In this document: in pieces, positions 44,033 to 51,973 of the stretch
How the letters are laid out: each line of letters opens with the position of its first letter
How positions within the stretch are numbered: the first letter of the stretch is position 1
Assembly (NCBI GenBank): GCA_963677015.1
Contig: OY781533.1
Coordinates: forward strand, 3,658,001-3,722,000
Length of the DNA: 64,000 nucleotides
Source: G963556115 sp963677015
GTDB lineage: Bacteria; Planctomycetota; SZUA-567
Direction: 5' to 3'
Position numbers and translations under genes: made by a program
The notes under the pieces: generated by a model
Database searches by the model: none
Told to the model about the DNA's origin: nothing
Seen by the model: the letters and a program-made list of their open reading frames with translations, nothing else

Positions 44033-46570
44033 ATGTCTTCAAATAATGATGGATTACAATTCTCAAATTTTAACTTGACTGATAATCAACAAAATGATAA
44101 TCAGGAAGATACGTCACGCCATAATTATAATCCGATATCAGAAGTAACAAAACCGGAAAATTTTGAATTTGAATTTGAACCCGATGAAGATCTGGATAAT
44201 GAAAATAGTGATCAGCCAAATAATAAAAATGAAAAAACAAACTTACAAACAAAAGAAGCAGTAGGCAATCAGTTTTTAAATACCGGAAAAGAACAAACAG
44301 AAGATATTAATAATATAATAAATATAATAGAAGATGCAGATGAAGAATTGATGTTAATTCCGGATAATGAAAAAATATCTGAAAATAGAGAGAATACAGA
44401 AAAGATAATTCATAATGAATCCGAATCTATTGATAAATTACTATTAACAGATAACAATAAACAAAACGATAATTCAACAGATAATAATATAGAGTTTTCA
44501 AATTTAGAAATTACTGATTTTGATATAAAATTACCTGAAACTAATATAGATAATAATGAAGAGAGTAAAGATAATGATTCGGTTGAAGAAATAAAAAATG
44601 CAGAGATAAACGAAGATATTGCAGAAGATATTTTAGCACAGGTTTTAGCAGAGGATTATACAACGCCGATAGTCGGTTTTGAAAAATTTATAGAGCGTAA
44701 ACGTATACGAGATGAAGCTAGTAAAGCTTTAGACGGAGATAATTATCAGGAGATAGATTTAGATCTTGATTTATTTGATAATGCTGAAGAAGAAATATTA
44801 TCCGATAAAAATTTAGAAAATTATAATAAAGATTTTAATGATTATTCAATAGATGAAGATTTTGATATTTCTGATATCACTGATATTAGTATAGATCCGG
44901 AACAGAATAATAGTCCTGATGTATTAGAGGCATTACTTGATGAAGGGTCTGAGTTAAACAATAAGAATGATGAATTAAATGAAGAGCTTGATGAAGAGCT
45001 CAGTTTGAATGATTTTAACATTGAATATAATGAAATACATGAAAATGATTCAGAAGAAGATGAGTTATTAGAAGATAATAATTTTCAGTATGAAGATGAA
45101 GATGAAGATTTTAATATAGGAATAGATGATGAGGGTTTTACGCTAGATTTAAATTCTAGTGATGATGATGATGAAGAAAATGATAGTTTATCAGATGAGG
45201 ATTTCGATTTTGAATATGAAGAAGATGAAGAATTTGACGTAGGAATAGATGATGAAGGATTTACGCTTAATTTAGATTCTGAAGAGGAAGATGAAAATTC
45301 AGATAATGATGAATTAATAGATAACGAAGATTTTGATTTGGATATATCTGAAGAAGATTCAGATAATATATTTGATACTGAAGATTTTAAGATTGAAGAT
45401 TTAGAAAATGAAGATGCTGATAATGCAGAATTTGTCGATGATGATTTCAATTTTACCGATGAAGTAAATGATCCGGATGAATTTGATTTTAATCCGGATG
45501 ATTTAGTGGAAACAAGTAATGATAATTCTAAAGAATTTGAATTTTCTGAAGCTCAGGAATTATTTGATCTGAGTGATGATTTAGACTTTAATGAAAGTAA
45601 TGATAATGAGCAAGAGGATAATGAATTTTCCGAAATTGATTTTTTAGAATCAGAATCTAAAAATGAATTTTCAGATTCTGATGAGTTTAATTTTGATGAA
45701 GAAGAAATGTTTGCAGCTTCAGATTTGGATAATAACAATGAATTTGATTTTGCAGATAATGATCTAAAATTAGATGAAATTAATATTGATGATGATGATG
45801 ATTTATTTTTAGATGATGAATATGCCGACAACCTTTCGGAATATGAACGAACTGAACTAACACCTGAAACTCAAAAGCATTTACTTAAAATTAGAACTAT
45901 TATAAAAAAAATACCTGATATGCCTAGAGAACTGACTCTGCATACGAAAGAATTTTTAAAGAAACTTAAAGAGATAAGAAATGAAGTAAAAGAGGAAGGG
46001 TTTAAGCCTACTCTTAAAAAATATATTTCGACTTCAAAAACTCAGGTTAAAAACTCAGTCGAAAAAGTAAATCAATCTATAAAGAAAAAATTGTCTCCTG
46101 GTAAGAAATCAAATTCAGCCGCTATTAAAAAATCATCAATGTCAGATTGGAATAATGACGGGTCAGAAGATACATGGGGGTTGGGTCCGGCAGCTCAGCC
46201 AAATGCTGTAGCGGATGAAACAGAGAAAACTCAAAATTCAACCAATGAGGAAGCCGACTGGGAAGATGAAGATATTAGCTTTTCAACAGCTGATATGCTG
46301 ATGGAAGATGTTGAGCTTGGTCTTGGTGAATTTGGTGAAACTGGTAAAGAAGAAGAAGAGGAAGAAGATACAACAGATTATAGCGGTTTCATTGGTAAAC
46401 TGAGAAAAATTAAAAAATTATTATATAAGTGGGGGAAATTATTATATAAATTTATGGATTCAAAAGCTAATTTTGAAAAAAACTGGTGGAAAATAGTAGA
46501 TTTTGTAGCAGTAATAGTATTAACAACAGCATTGGCTATGGTAGTAGCATATTATATCTGGCATAAGTAA
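44033..46570 (+). CDS. Large acidic, low-complexity, tail-anchored membrane protein
   Basis: I do not recognise this 845-residue protein. Residues 1 to about 615 are extremely rich in Asp, Glu and Asn with regularly spaced Phe/Leu, and are probably disordered. They include two near-copies of a [FI]-x-[IV]-GIDDEGFTL-[DN]-L unit about 40 residues apart (near 360-400). Then comes a basic helical region (about 620-715, KEFLKKLKEIRNEVK, Lys-rich), a second acidic patch, and a basic helix ending in a single C-terminal membrane segment (IVDFVAVIVLTTALAMVVAYYIW). There is no signal peptide, so a cytosolic body anchored by its tail is expected. It is a single-gene unit; the ribosome site is weak. Confidence 0.75.
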   Translation: MSSNNDGLQFSNFNLTDNQQNDNQEDTSRHNYNPISEVTKPENFEFEFEPDEDLDNENSDQPNNKNEKTNLQTKEAVGNQFLNTGKEQTEDINNIINIIEDADEELMLIPDNEKISENRENTEKIIHNESESIDKLLLTDNNKQNDNSTDNNIEFSNLEITDFDIKLPETNIDNNEESKDNDSVEEIKNAEINEDIAEDILAQVLAEDYTTPIVGFEKFIERKRIRDEASKALDGDNYQEIDLDLDLFDNAEEEILSDKNLENYNKDFNDYSIDEDFDISDITDISIDPEQNNSPDVLEALLDEGSELNNKNDELNEELDEELSLNDFNIEYNEIHENDSEEDELLEDNNFQYEDEDEDFNIGIDDEGFTLDLNSSDDDDEENDSLSDEDFDFEYEEDEEFDVGIDDEGFTLNLDSEEEDENSDNDELIDNEDFDLDISEEDSDNIFDTEDFKIEDLENEDADNAEFVDDDFNFTDEVNDPDEFDFNPDDLVETSNDNSKEFEFSEAQELFDLSDDLDFNESNDNEQEDNEFSEIDFLESESKNEFSDSDEFNFDEEEMFAASDLDNNNEFDFADNDLKLDEINIDDDDDLFLDDEYADNLSEYERTELTPETQKHLLKIRTIIKKIPDMPRELTLHTKEFLKKLKEIRNEVKEEGFKPTLKKYISTSKTQVKNSVEKVNQSIKKKLSPGKKSNSAAIKKSSMSDWNNDGSEDTWGLGPAAQPNAVADETEKTQNSTNEEADWEDEDISFSTADMLMEDVELGLGEFGETGKEEEEEEDTTDYSGFIGKLRKIKKLLYKWGKLLYKFMDSKANFEKNWWKIVDFVAVIVLTTALAMVVAYYIWHK

Positions 46571-46586
46571 AGACTTACTCACATAA

Positions 46587-46742
46587 ATGTAACAAAATCC
46601 GAATTAAATACAAATAAGTATAAATAATATATGATATTTTTTTCATTAAAATATTATTTCATTGTCAAATAACAACTTATAATAAAAAGCATAAATTGGA
46701 ATAAAAATTGCATGTTATGGACAATTACGTTATTTGTTACAT
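46587..46742. repeat. Inverted repeat flanking the amt promoter
   Basis: ATGTAACAAA at 46587-46596 is repeated in inverse orientation as TTTGTTACAT at 46733-46742, either side of the sigma-54-like promoter. It could be a pair of regulator half-sites, or chance in AT-rich DNA. Confidence 0.3.
46697..46712 (+). promoter_or_regulatory. Candidate sigma-54 promoter of amt
   Basis: TGGAATAAAAATTGCA has GG (46698-46699) and GC (46710-46711) exactly ten bases apart with the complete TTGCA -12 element. The -24 element matches as TGG-A. Start of transcription is expected near 46722, leaving a 36-base leader with AGGAG. Sigma-54 control of amt is common in nitrogen regulation. Confidence 0.6.
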
Positions 46743-46758
46743 ATAGGAGATTATTAGG

Positions 46759-48159
46759 ATGAAATTATGTAAGTTATTGGGTCTAGCTGTAATTACTGTA
46801 TTACTGTTATCTGTGACATCTTTTGCTGCAGAAACAGTTAATAATACTGCAGCGAAACCGTTTGAATATGATAGTATGTTTACTATAAATAATTTATGGT
46901 TATTGATAGCAACATTTTTAGTATTTATGATGCATCTTGGATTTGCAACTTTGGAATCAGGATTGTGTAGAGCAAAAAATACTGTAAATATACTTTTTAA
47001 AAATACCGCAATAGTTGCAATTGGTTTGATAACATATGCTATTCTTGGGTTTAATTTAATGTATCCAGGAGACAGCTGGCTGGCAAATGGTGTGCTAGGG
47101 GCTTTTTCGTTTGGTTTAAATCCTGGAATTGATGGCCAGACAATGGCATATGGTAATTACACTTATTATTCTGATTTTATATTTCAGGGTATGTTCGCAG
47201 CAACAGCGGCGACAATTGTATCAGGAGCAGTGGCAGAAAGAGTAAAGTTAATTCCGTTCTTAATATTTTCAGTAATATATGTAATGTTAATTTATCCAAT
47301 TGTTGGTTCTTGGGGTTGGGGTGGAGGCTGGTTGAGTACTCTTGAAGTTCCGTTCCATGATTTTGCAGGTTCTACGTTTGTTCATAGTGTTGGGGGATGG
47401 GCTGCCTTTGCCGCGGTAATTATACTTGGAGCGAGAACAGGAAAGTACGGTCCTGACGGTAGAGCAAAAGGTATTCCCGGGCATAGTCTGCCGTTAGCTG
47501 CTATCGGTGTTTTTCTATTATGGTTTGGCTGGTACGGCTTTAATGGCGGGTCGGTTCTTTCTGCCGATCCGAATTTGGTTTCACATGTATTTGTAACAAC
47601 AAGTCTTGGGTCTGCAGCTGGAATTTTTGGGGCTATGCTGTTGAGCTGGTGGATACAAAAAAAACCGGATCTTTCAATGGTATTGAATGGCTCACTTGCC
47701 GGTCTTGTAGCGATTACAGCTGGAGCTGATTGTGTATCGCCGATGGAAAGTGTGTATATTGGACTTATCGGTGGCTGTCTGGTTGTTTTGGCTGTGTATT
47801 TCTTTGATGAGATTGTTAAAGTTGATGATCCTGTAGGTGCTACTTCTGTACACCTTGCCAATGGTGTCTGGGGTACTTTGGCAGTAGGTATTTGGGGTAA
47901 GTATAAATTAGATGCGGCTGGAGAAACAATTGCCTATACTTCACTGGGTGGTCAGACATACCACTATAGTTTTATTTCACAATTATATGGGGTGATTGCT
48001 AGTGGTTTATTCTGTTTTATAAGTGCTTTTATTATTCTTTATATCATAAAAAGTATTTGTGGAATCAGAGTCAGTGTTAAAGAGGAAATGCAGGGACTTG
48101 ATATTAATGAACATGGTATGGAGTCATATGCAGGATTCCAGATATTCCTTAATCAGTAA
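46759..48159 (+). CDS. amt: Ammonium transporter Amt
   Basis: This is a 466-residue inner-membrane ammonium channel. It begins with a cleavable signal peptide (MKLCKLLGLAVITVLLLSVTSFA), as seen in E. coli AmtB, then about 11 helices. Family blocks include LVFMMHLGFATLESGLCRAKN, WGWGGGWL, FVHSVGGWAAFAAVIILGAR, the GWYGFNGGS pore region and SVHLANGVWGTLAVG with a pore histidine. A cytosolic tail of about 30 residues would contact a PII protein, but no glnK gene is adjacent. It is monocistronic between its own promoter and terminator. It complements the urea uptake and urease genes 25 kb away. Confidence 0.96.
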   Translation: MKLCKLLGLAVITVLLLSVTSFAAETVNNTAAKPFEYDSMFTINNLWLLIATFLVFMMHLGFATLESGLCRAKNTVNILFKNTAIVAIGLITYAILGFNLMYPGDSWLANGVLGAFSFGLNPGIDGQTMAYGNYTYYSDFIFQGMFAATAATIVSGAVAERVKLIPFLIFSVIYVMLIYPIVGSWGWGGGWLSTLEVPFHDFAGSTFVHSVGGWAAFAAVIILGARTGKYGPDGRAKGIPGHSLPLAAIGVFLLWFGWYGFNGGSVLSADPNLVSHVFVTTSLGSAAGIFGAMLLSWWIQKKPDLSMVLNGSLAGLVAITAGADCVSPMESVYIGLIGGCLVVLAVYFFDEIVKVDDPVGATSVHLANGVWGTLAVGIWGKYKLDAAGETIAYTSLGGQTYHYSFISQLYGVIASGLFCFISAFIILYIIKSICGIRVSVKEEMQGLDINEHGMESYAGFQIFLNQ

Positions 48160-48185
48160 TAGTATTTGGGTTAATTTTGATGATA

Positions 48186-48212
48186 TTAAAGCCGGGTTTT
48201 GCCCGGCTTTAA
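48186..48212 (+). terminator. Terminator of amt
   Basis: TTAAAGCCGGG (48186-48196) pairs with CCCGGCTTTAA (48202-48212) around a TTTTG loop. A pure T tract is lacking, but the stem is strong. Confidence 0.75.
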
Positions 48213-48290
48213 TTAATTAAAGTGTAATTGTGATCTTGAAATATTATAGAGAAAAGTAATTTATATATAAATTATAAGAATATAATTAAA

Positions 48291-48318
48291 AAGTCTGAAA
48301 TCATTTCAGGCTTTTTTT
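48291..48318 (+). terminator. Second hairpin with T tract, 80 bases after the amt terminator
   Basis: AAGTCTGAAA (48291-48300) pairs with TTTCAGGCTT (48304-48313, one G-U pair), running into seven T. No gene separates it from the amt terminator. It may be a back-up terminator or end a short RNA. Confidence 0.7.
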
Positions 48319-48397
48319 ATATCTTTCTTTAATCTGAGGGTAGAATCTGTAAAATAATGTGATTATAATAGGTTAATCTGGAATAATAGGGAACTAA

Positions 48398-49072
48398 ATG
48401 ATCTATAAAGATTTAAAAATAAAATTTGATTCGATGCCTAGATGGTTGAGATGGCTATATTATGTAATATTTTTTCAAATAGGGCTTTTAATTTGCTTCT
48501 GGCTGGAAGTGCCATTTTTTTATAACCTTTCAAAATTAACAAAAATACATGCAATCAACAGCATTTTAAATGTAATGAAAGAAGCAGGTTTTTATTTTAC
48601 CTGGTTAATCGTGGGTGGAGCTCTGCTGCTGATAGATTTACCTAAAAAAGTTAAAGGCAGTTATAGTTATCTGAAAAGAACAGGATTTTTACTGGCATCG
48701 TCATTATTGTCCGGTCTGGTTGCTGAAATATTAAAAATAGTGATACGCAGAGAAAGACCCGAACCATTATATTTCAATGGCGGTAATTTCAGAGGTTGGG
48801 TAGGTGCGTGGTGGAAAAGTAATGATTTAGGGACACCGAGCAGTCATGCAATGGTAGCTTTTGGAGCAGCCTGGGCATTATGTATATTATTTCCGCAGGC
48901 CCGCATTGTCTGGATTATAATTGGTCTGGGATGTGCGCTTAGCAGAATGGTACATCAGGCTCATTTGCTTGGTGATGTATATATTGCGGCGGTACTTTCA
49001 TATGTTATTACGCAATATCTTGCACATAAAATATTATCTGTAAAAGAAGAGATAATACTGGAGAATAGTTAA
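48398..49072 (+). CDS. PAP2-family membrane phosphatase
   Basis: This is a 224-residue membrane enzyme with about five helices and the three PAP2 phosphatase motifs: KIVIRRERPEP (KxxxxxxRP), the central TPSSHAM (PSGH type) and SRMVHQAHLLGDV (SRxxxxxHxxxD). Such enzymes remove phosphate from undecaprenyl pyrophosphate, phosphatidate or lipid A at the periplasmic face, and the substrate is not determined. Its stop overlaps the start of the LptF/G gene by one base, so an envelope-lipid role is likely. AGGGA precedes the start. Confidence 0.9.
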   Translation: MIYKDLKIKFDSMPRWLRWLYYVIFFQIGLLICFWLEVPFFYNLSKLTKIHAINSILNVMKEAGFYFTWLIVGGALLLIDLPKKVKGSYSYLKRTGFLLASSLLSGLVAEILKIVIRRERPEPLYFNGGNFRGWVGAWWKSNDLGTPSSHAMVAFGAAWALCILFPQARIVWIIIGLGCALSRMVHQAHLLGDVYIAAVLSYVITQYLAHKILSVKEEIILENS

Positions 49073-50499
49073 TGCTTGTCACTTTACCACTATATATTTT
49101 TAAGGAACTTTTAAAAGCTTTTGGCATGTCGATAATGGTATATTCTTTTGCTTTGCTTGGAGTTACGGCAGCACAGGCAATAAGAGAAGGTGCGACATTA
49201 ATGACGGTTTTGGGGTTGTTGCCCAGCATGTTTCCTCTTGTAAGTCCATTAGCGCTACCATTGGCGGTAATTACTGGTATTCTTATCTGCTATGGAAGAT
49301 TTTCAGCAAATAATGAATTTGTCGGTTCGCAGGCTAGTGGTATACATCCAGGATGGCTTGCCCTTCCAGCATTGGTTCTGGCGTTATTATGCTCTATTGT
49401 TACCGTGTATTTAAATGCAGATGTTCTTACTTCATCTGTTGGGGGAATTGAAAAAGCCCTGCTTGCTGATAAAACAAAGATTATCAGTAAACGCTTGAAA
49501 AAACCGGGAAGTTTCGCATTTCCTATTTCAAATACGGATTCACTGGCAATTTGCCGGTTACCTAATATTGAAGGTGGAGATAGAGTTGGAATTGATTTCA
49601 CAGTATTTAAGCAGGGGGATAGTCAAAACAGTTCGGATCAATGGGATGTAAAATATCCATATCCTGAAACGCGTATTCTGGCTAAAGATCATAATATCAC
49701 GGTTAAAGAAGATGAAGAAGGTTCGATGTATATCGAGGGAGAATTTGACGATGCTGCGGAATTCGTTTTTGCAGATGATACTCTCCAGATAATTGATTTT
49801 CCACATGGCAGTAAAAAACTGGTAATTCCTAAATCAGGTATTAATTTTACGATTGATAAATCCCGAACACAGTACATGGGTATTGATAAATTAAAATTGG
49901 AAATGGATAAAATTAATAAAATATATTATCCGAACCTGGCTAAAGTTAATCAGATGGCTAAAGATATAACTCCGCAGTTGATAAATAATATTAAACAGAA
50001 TCCGGATGCAATGAAGAATGCAGAACTGGTTGGAATTCTGCAGCAGGTAATTGATGATTATAAAACAAATAACGTTGATAAGCTTACAATAGATCTAAAG
50101 AAAGCATATAATATCATTATTAGTAATAAATATAAATTATCAAATAAGTTAAATAATAATATGAAAAGTTTTTCTACACTGGAAAATGAAAATCAGAATA
50201 CGAGTGGATTTTTACGGCAATGTCTGGCTGAGATAAATTCTAAACTTGTTATGTCTTTTGCATGTATTTCATTTGCAATTCTAGGGATTCCAATTGGACT
50301 AATGGGTAAAAGAAAAAATATAATGCTGGGGTATGCGTTGGGTGGCGGGTTCGCTTTTGGTTTTTATATGATAATTACGGCCTTGTATGGTGGTGTGCGT
50401 GATGGCAGTCTGCCCTGGTACGCATTATGGATGCCGAATATTCTAGTATTAATGATGGGTATATTTTTGTGGGTTAAAAATATGAGAAATATGGGGTAA
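49072..50499 (+). CDS. LptF/LptG-family permease (YjgP/YjgQ)
   Basis: This is an inner-membrane subunit of the lipopolysaccharide transporter, 475 residues. Helices 1-3 occupy about residues 1-120, with the family SPLALPLAVITGILICYGRFSANNE coupling segment. A periplasmic beta-jellyroll domain follows, and C-terminal helices from about 395 include FAILGIPIGLMGKRKNIMLGYALG. Normal length is about 360; the surplus is a helical, lysine-rich insertion of about 100 residues (about 270-385) between jellyroll and helix 4. Whether it is LptF or LptG cannot be told. It is translationally coupled to the PAP2 gene. Confidence 0.88.
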   Translation: MLVTLPLYIFKELLKAFGMSIMVYSFALLGVTAAQAIREGATLMTVLGLLPSMFPLVSPLALPLAVITGILICYGRFSANNEFVGSQASGIHPGWLALPALVLALLCSIVTVYLNADVLTSSVGGIEKALLADKTKIISKRLKKPGSFAFPISNTDSLAICRLPNIEGGDRVGIDFTVFKQGDSQNSSDQWDVKYPYPETRILAKDHNITVKEDEEGSMYIEGEFDDAAEFVFADDTLQIIDFPHGSKKLVIPKSGINFTIDKSRTQYMGIDKLKLEMDKINKIYYPNLAKVNQMAKDITPQLINNIKQNPDAMKNAELVGILQQVIDDYKTNNVDKLTIDLKKAYNIIISNKYKLSNKLNNNMKSFSTLENENQNTSGFLRQCLAEINSKLVMSFACISFAILGIPIGLMGKRKNIMLGYALGGGFAFGFYMIITALYGGVRDGSLPWYALWMPNILVLMMGIFLWVKNMRNMG

Positions 50500-50770
50500 T
50501 ATTAATTATAAATTCTCAAATTCATAGTGTGATTAACTAATTATTAAACCAGTTAAATTATATATATGCGATTATTAAAAATACTTTAAATTGAGAGGCT
50601 TTTTAAAAATTATAATGATTAGCTCATTATATTGATTATGTTGCAGATAGAAATTAATTATTAACTGGAATAAAAATAATTTAGTGGTAAAGAAAGCATT
50701 TATCATATCCGATACTTAGGTTATCAAAAAGAGTGAGTAATAAATTCAACTCAATATCAAGGAGGATATG

Positions 50771-50941
50771 ATGGTAACAGTATGTTGCGTTTGTAATAAA
50801 CTTAAAACAGAAGCTGGTTGGGTAGATCAGGACTATGATGAGACTCAGGAAATTTCGCATGGATACTGTCCTATATGTGCTCTTAAGTTACGGGTTGAGA
50901 TTGAGGCACTAAGAAGTATGAAACTTCAGGATATCGCATAA
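50771..50941 (+). CDS. Small zinc-ribbon-like protein (CCVC ... SHGYCPIC)
   Basis: This 56-residue gene (57 if the adjacent ATG at 50768 is used) is preceded by a consensus AAGGAGG at 50759-50765, five bases before the chosen ATG. The sequence has VCCVCNKLKTEAGWVDQD and then ISHGYCPICALKL, a four-cysteine knuckle. The CxxCxKI...SHGxCPxC pattern is well known as a short domain at the ends of histidine kinases and response regulators and as free small proteins; its role is unknown. A strong bidirectional terminator follows, so it is a single-gene transcript. Confidence 0.85.
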   Translation: MVTVCCVCNKLKTEAGWVDQDYDETQEISHGYCPICALKLRVEIEALRSMKLQDIA

Positions 50942-50965
50942 TTGATATTCTAAAGACTATAATAT

Positions 50966-51002
50966 AAAAAACAGCATACTGCTTTACAGTATGCTGTTTT
51001 TT
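50966..51002. terminator. Bidirectional terminator
   Basis: AAAAACAGCATACTG (from 50966) pairs with CAGTATGCTGTTTTT (to about 51001) around a 5-base loop, with T tracts on both strands. It separates the small zinc-ribbon gene from the convergent gene at 51027. Confidence 0.9.
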
Positions 51003-51026
51003 GTGTATTGAATTTAATCAACTGAA

Positions 51027-51959
51027 TTAAGATCCAAATTCAGTTTTAATATAATTATTCCAGGCTGTAATAGCTTCCTCGCGTTCAGAGTGATCCGCAT
51101 TAAAGTGATAATTAAAACTGTTACCTGTAAGTTTTGAAAGAACAAGTGCGGCTATAAAACGAACTTTACTATTAGAGTCATTAAGTAGAGGCAATAAAAT
51201 TGGAGATATTTTATTAACTTTAGTGTTTAGCGGTATATGGTTATATTTTGAACTGTCAATAGCCCGTTTTATAAGATTAACCCCATTAATACGGGTAATA
51301 TCATCGGTTGAAGTAATAAGTTTTTCTGCAACTTTAAACCAGCCACCGTTATTAACTAATTCAATAGTAGCTTTATCGCGGGTAGAAGCTGAAGTTGAAA
51401 ATAATAGACTAGCTTGAGAAGAGGCAGTATCCCATACCTGTTTGCTGTCAGGAGTTATTGCTGTGGCAATTTCATTACTATATTTATTATTTACGGTATT
51501 TTCATGTACTATAAAATTAGTGAATTCAATTGAATTTTCATGTATTGTTAAATCATGATTAATTTTATTGTTTTTGGCAACAGTAATATTTTGCGGTATG
51601 GAATTCTCATGAACAATACTTACTTTGTCGGTTATTTCAGTAGATTTATTATTAGCAAATTCAGTTGTGTTTTCAGTTAATAATTGCTCATCATCGGTGA
51701 TAGTAACACTACCATCGTTAATATTATTATCAGCTTGCGCTGAAAGAATATTTTCATGAATAGCAGAAAGTGGTACAGTCTGTTTGAAGGAATTAAAACG
51801 TTTAAGGTATTCCCGCTGTTGTGCCTGTTCTTCTTCCTGGGCTATTTGTTCAGCTTTTTCAGCTGGAATAAACAGTTCTACTTCTCCGGCAAAAGAACCG
51901 GTAATAAATATGATTGAATAAAGCATACTGACTTTGAAAATTAAATATATGTTGTGCAT
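51027..51959 (-). CDS. Secreted HEAT-like repeat protein with HEN motifs
   Basis: This 310-residue protein is not matched to a named family. A hydrophobic N-terminus (about 8-24, ending SFAGEV) looks like a signal peptide. A Gln/Glu-rich coiled stretch follows, then an Asn/Thr-rich linker with four spaced copies of a [AIT]-[IV]-HEN-[SIT] motif (AIHENI, IVHENS, TIHENS, IVHENT). The C-terminal third has two HEAT-like helical pairs (RINGVNLIKRAI, KVRFIAALVLSKLTG). It starts 14 bases after the FliM-peptide repeat gene and is probably co-transcribed, which suggests a shared task across or at the inner membrane. Confidence 0.7.
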   Translation of the reverse strand: MHNIYLIFKVSMLYSIIFITGSFAGEVELFIPAEKAEQIAQEEEQAQQREYLKRFNSFKQTVPLSAIHENILSAQADNNINDGSVTITDDEQLLTENTTEFANNKSTEITDKVSIVHENSIPQNITVAKNNKINHDLTIHENSIEFTNFIVHENTVNNKYSNEIATAITPDSKQVWDTASSQASLLFSTSASTRDKATIELVNNGGWFKVAEKLITSTDDITRINGVNLIKRAIDSSKYNHIPLNTKVNKISPILLPLLNDSNSKVRFIAALVLSKLTGNSFNYHFNADHSEREEAITAWNNYIKTEFGS

Positions 51960-51973
51960 GAAAATCCCCTTAA

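Noticed and set aside
45085..45831. Serine-rich frames on the minus strand
   Set aside because: They are the complement of GAT/GAA-rich codons in the acidic membrane protein and are not genes.
50658..50678. CTGGAATAAAAATAATTTA as a sigma-54 site before the small zinc-ribbon gene
   Set aside because: It resembles the amt -24 element, but there is no GC at the -12 position.
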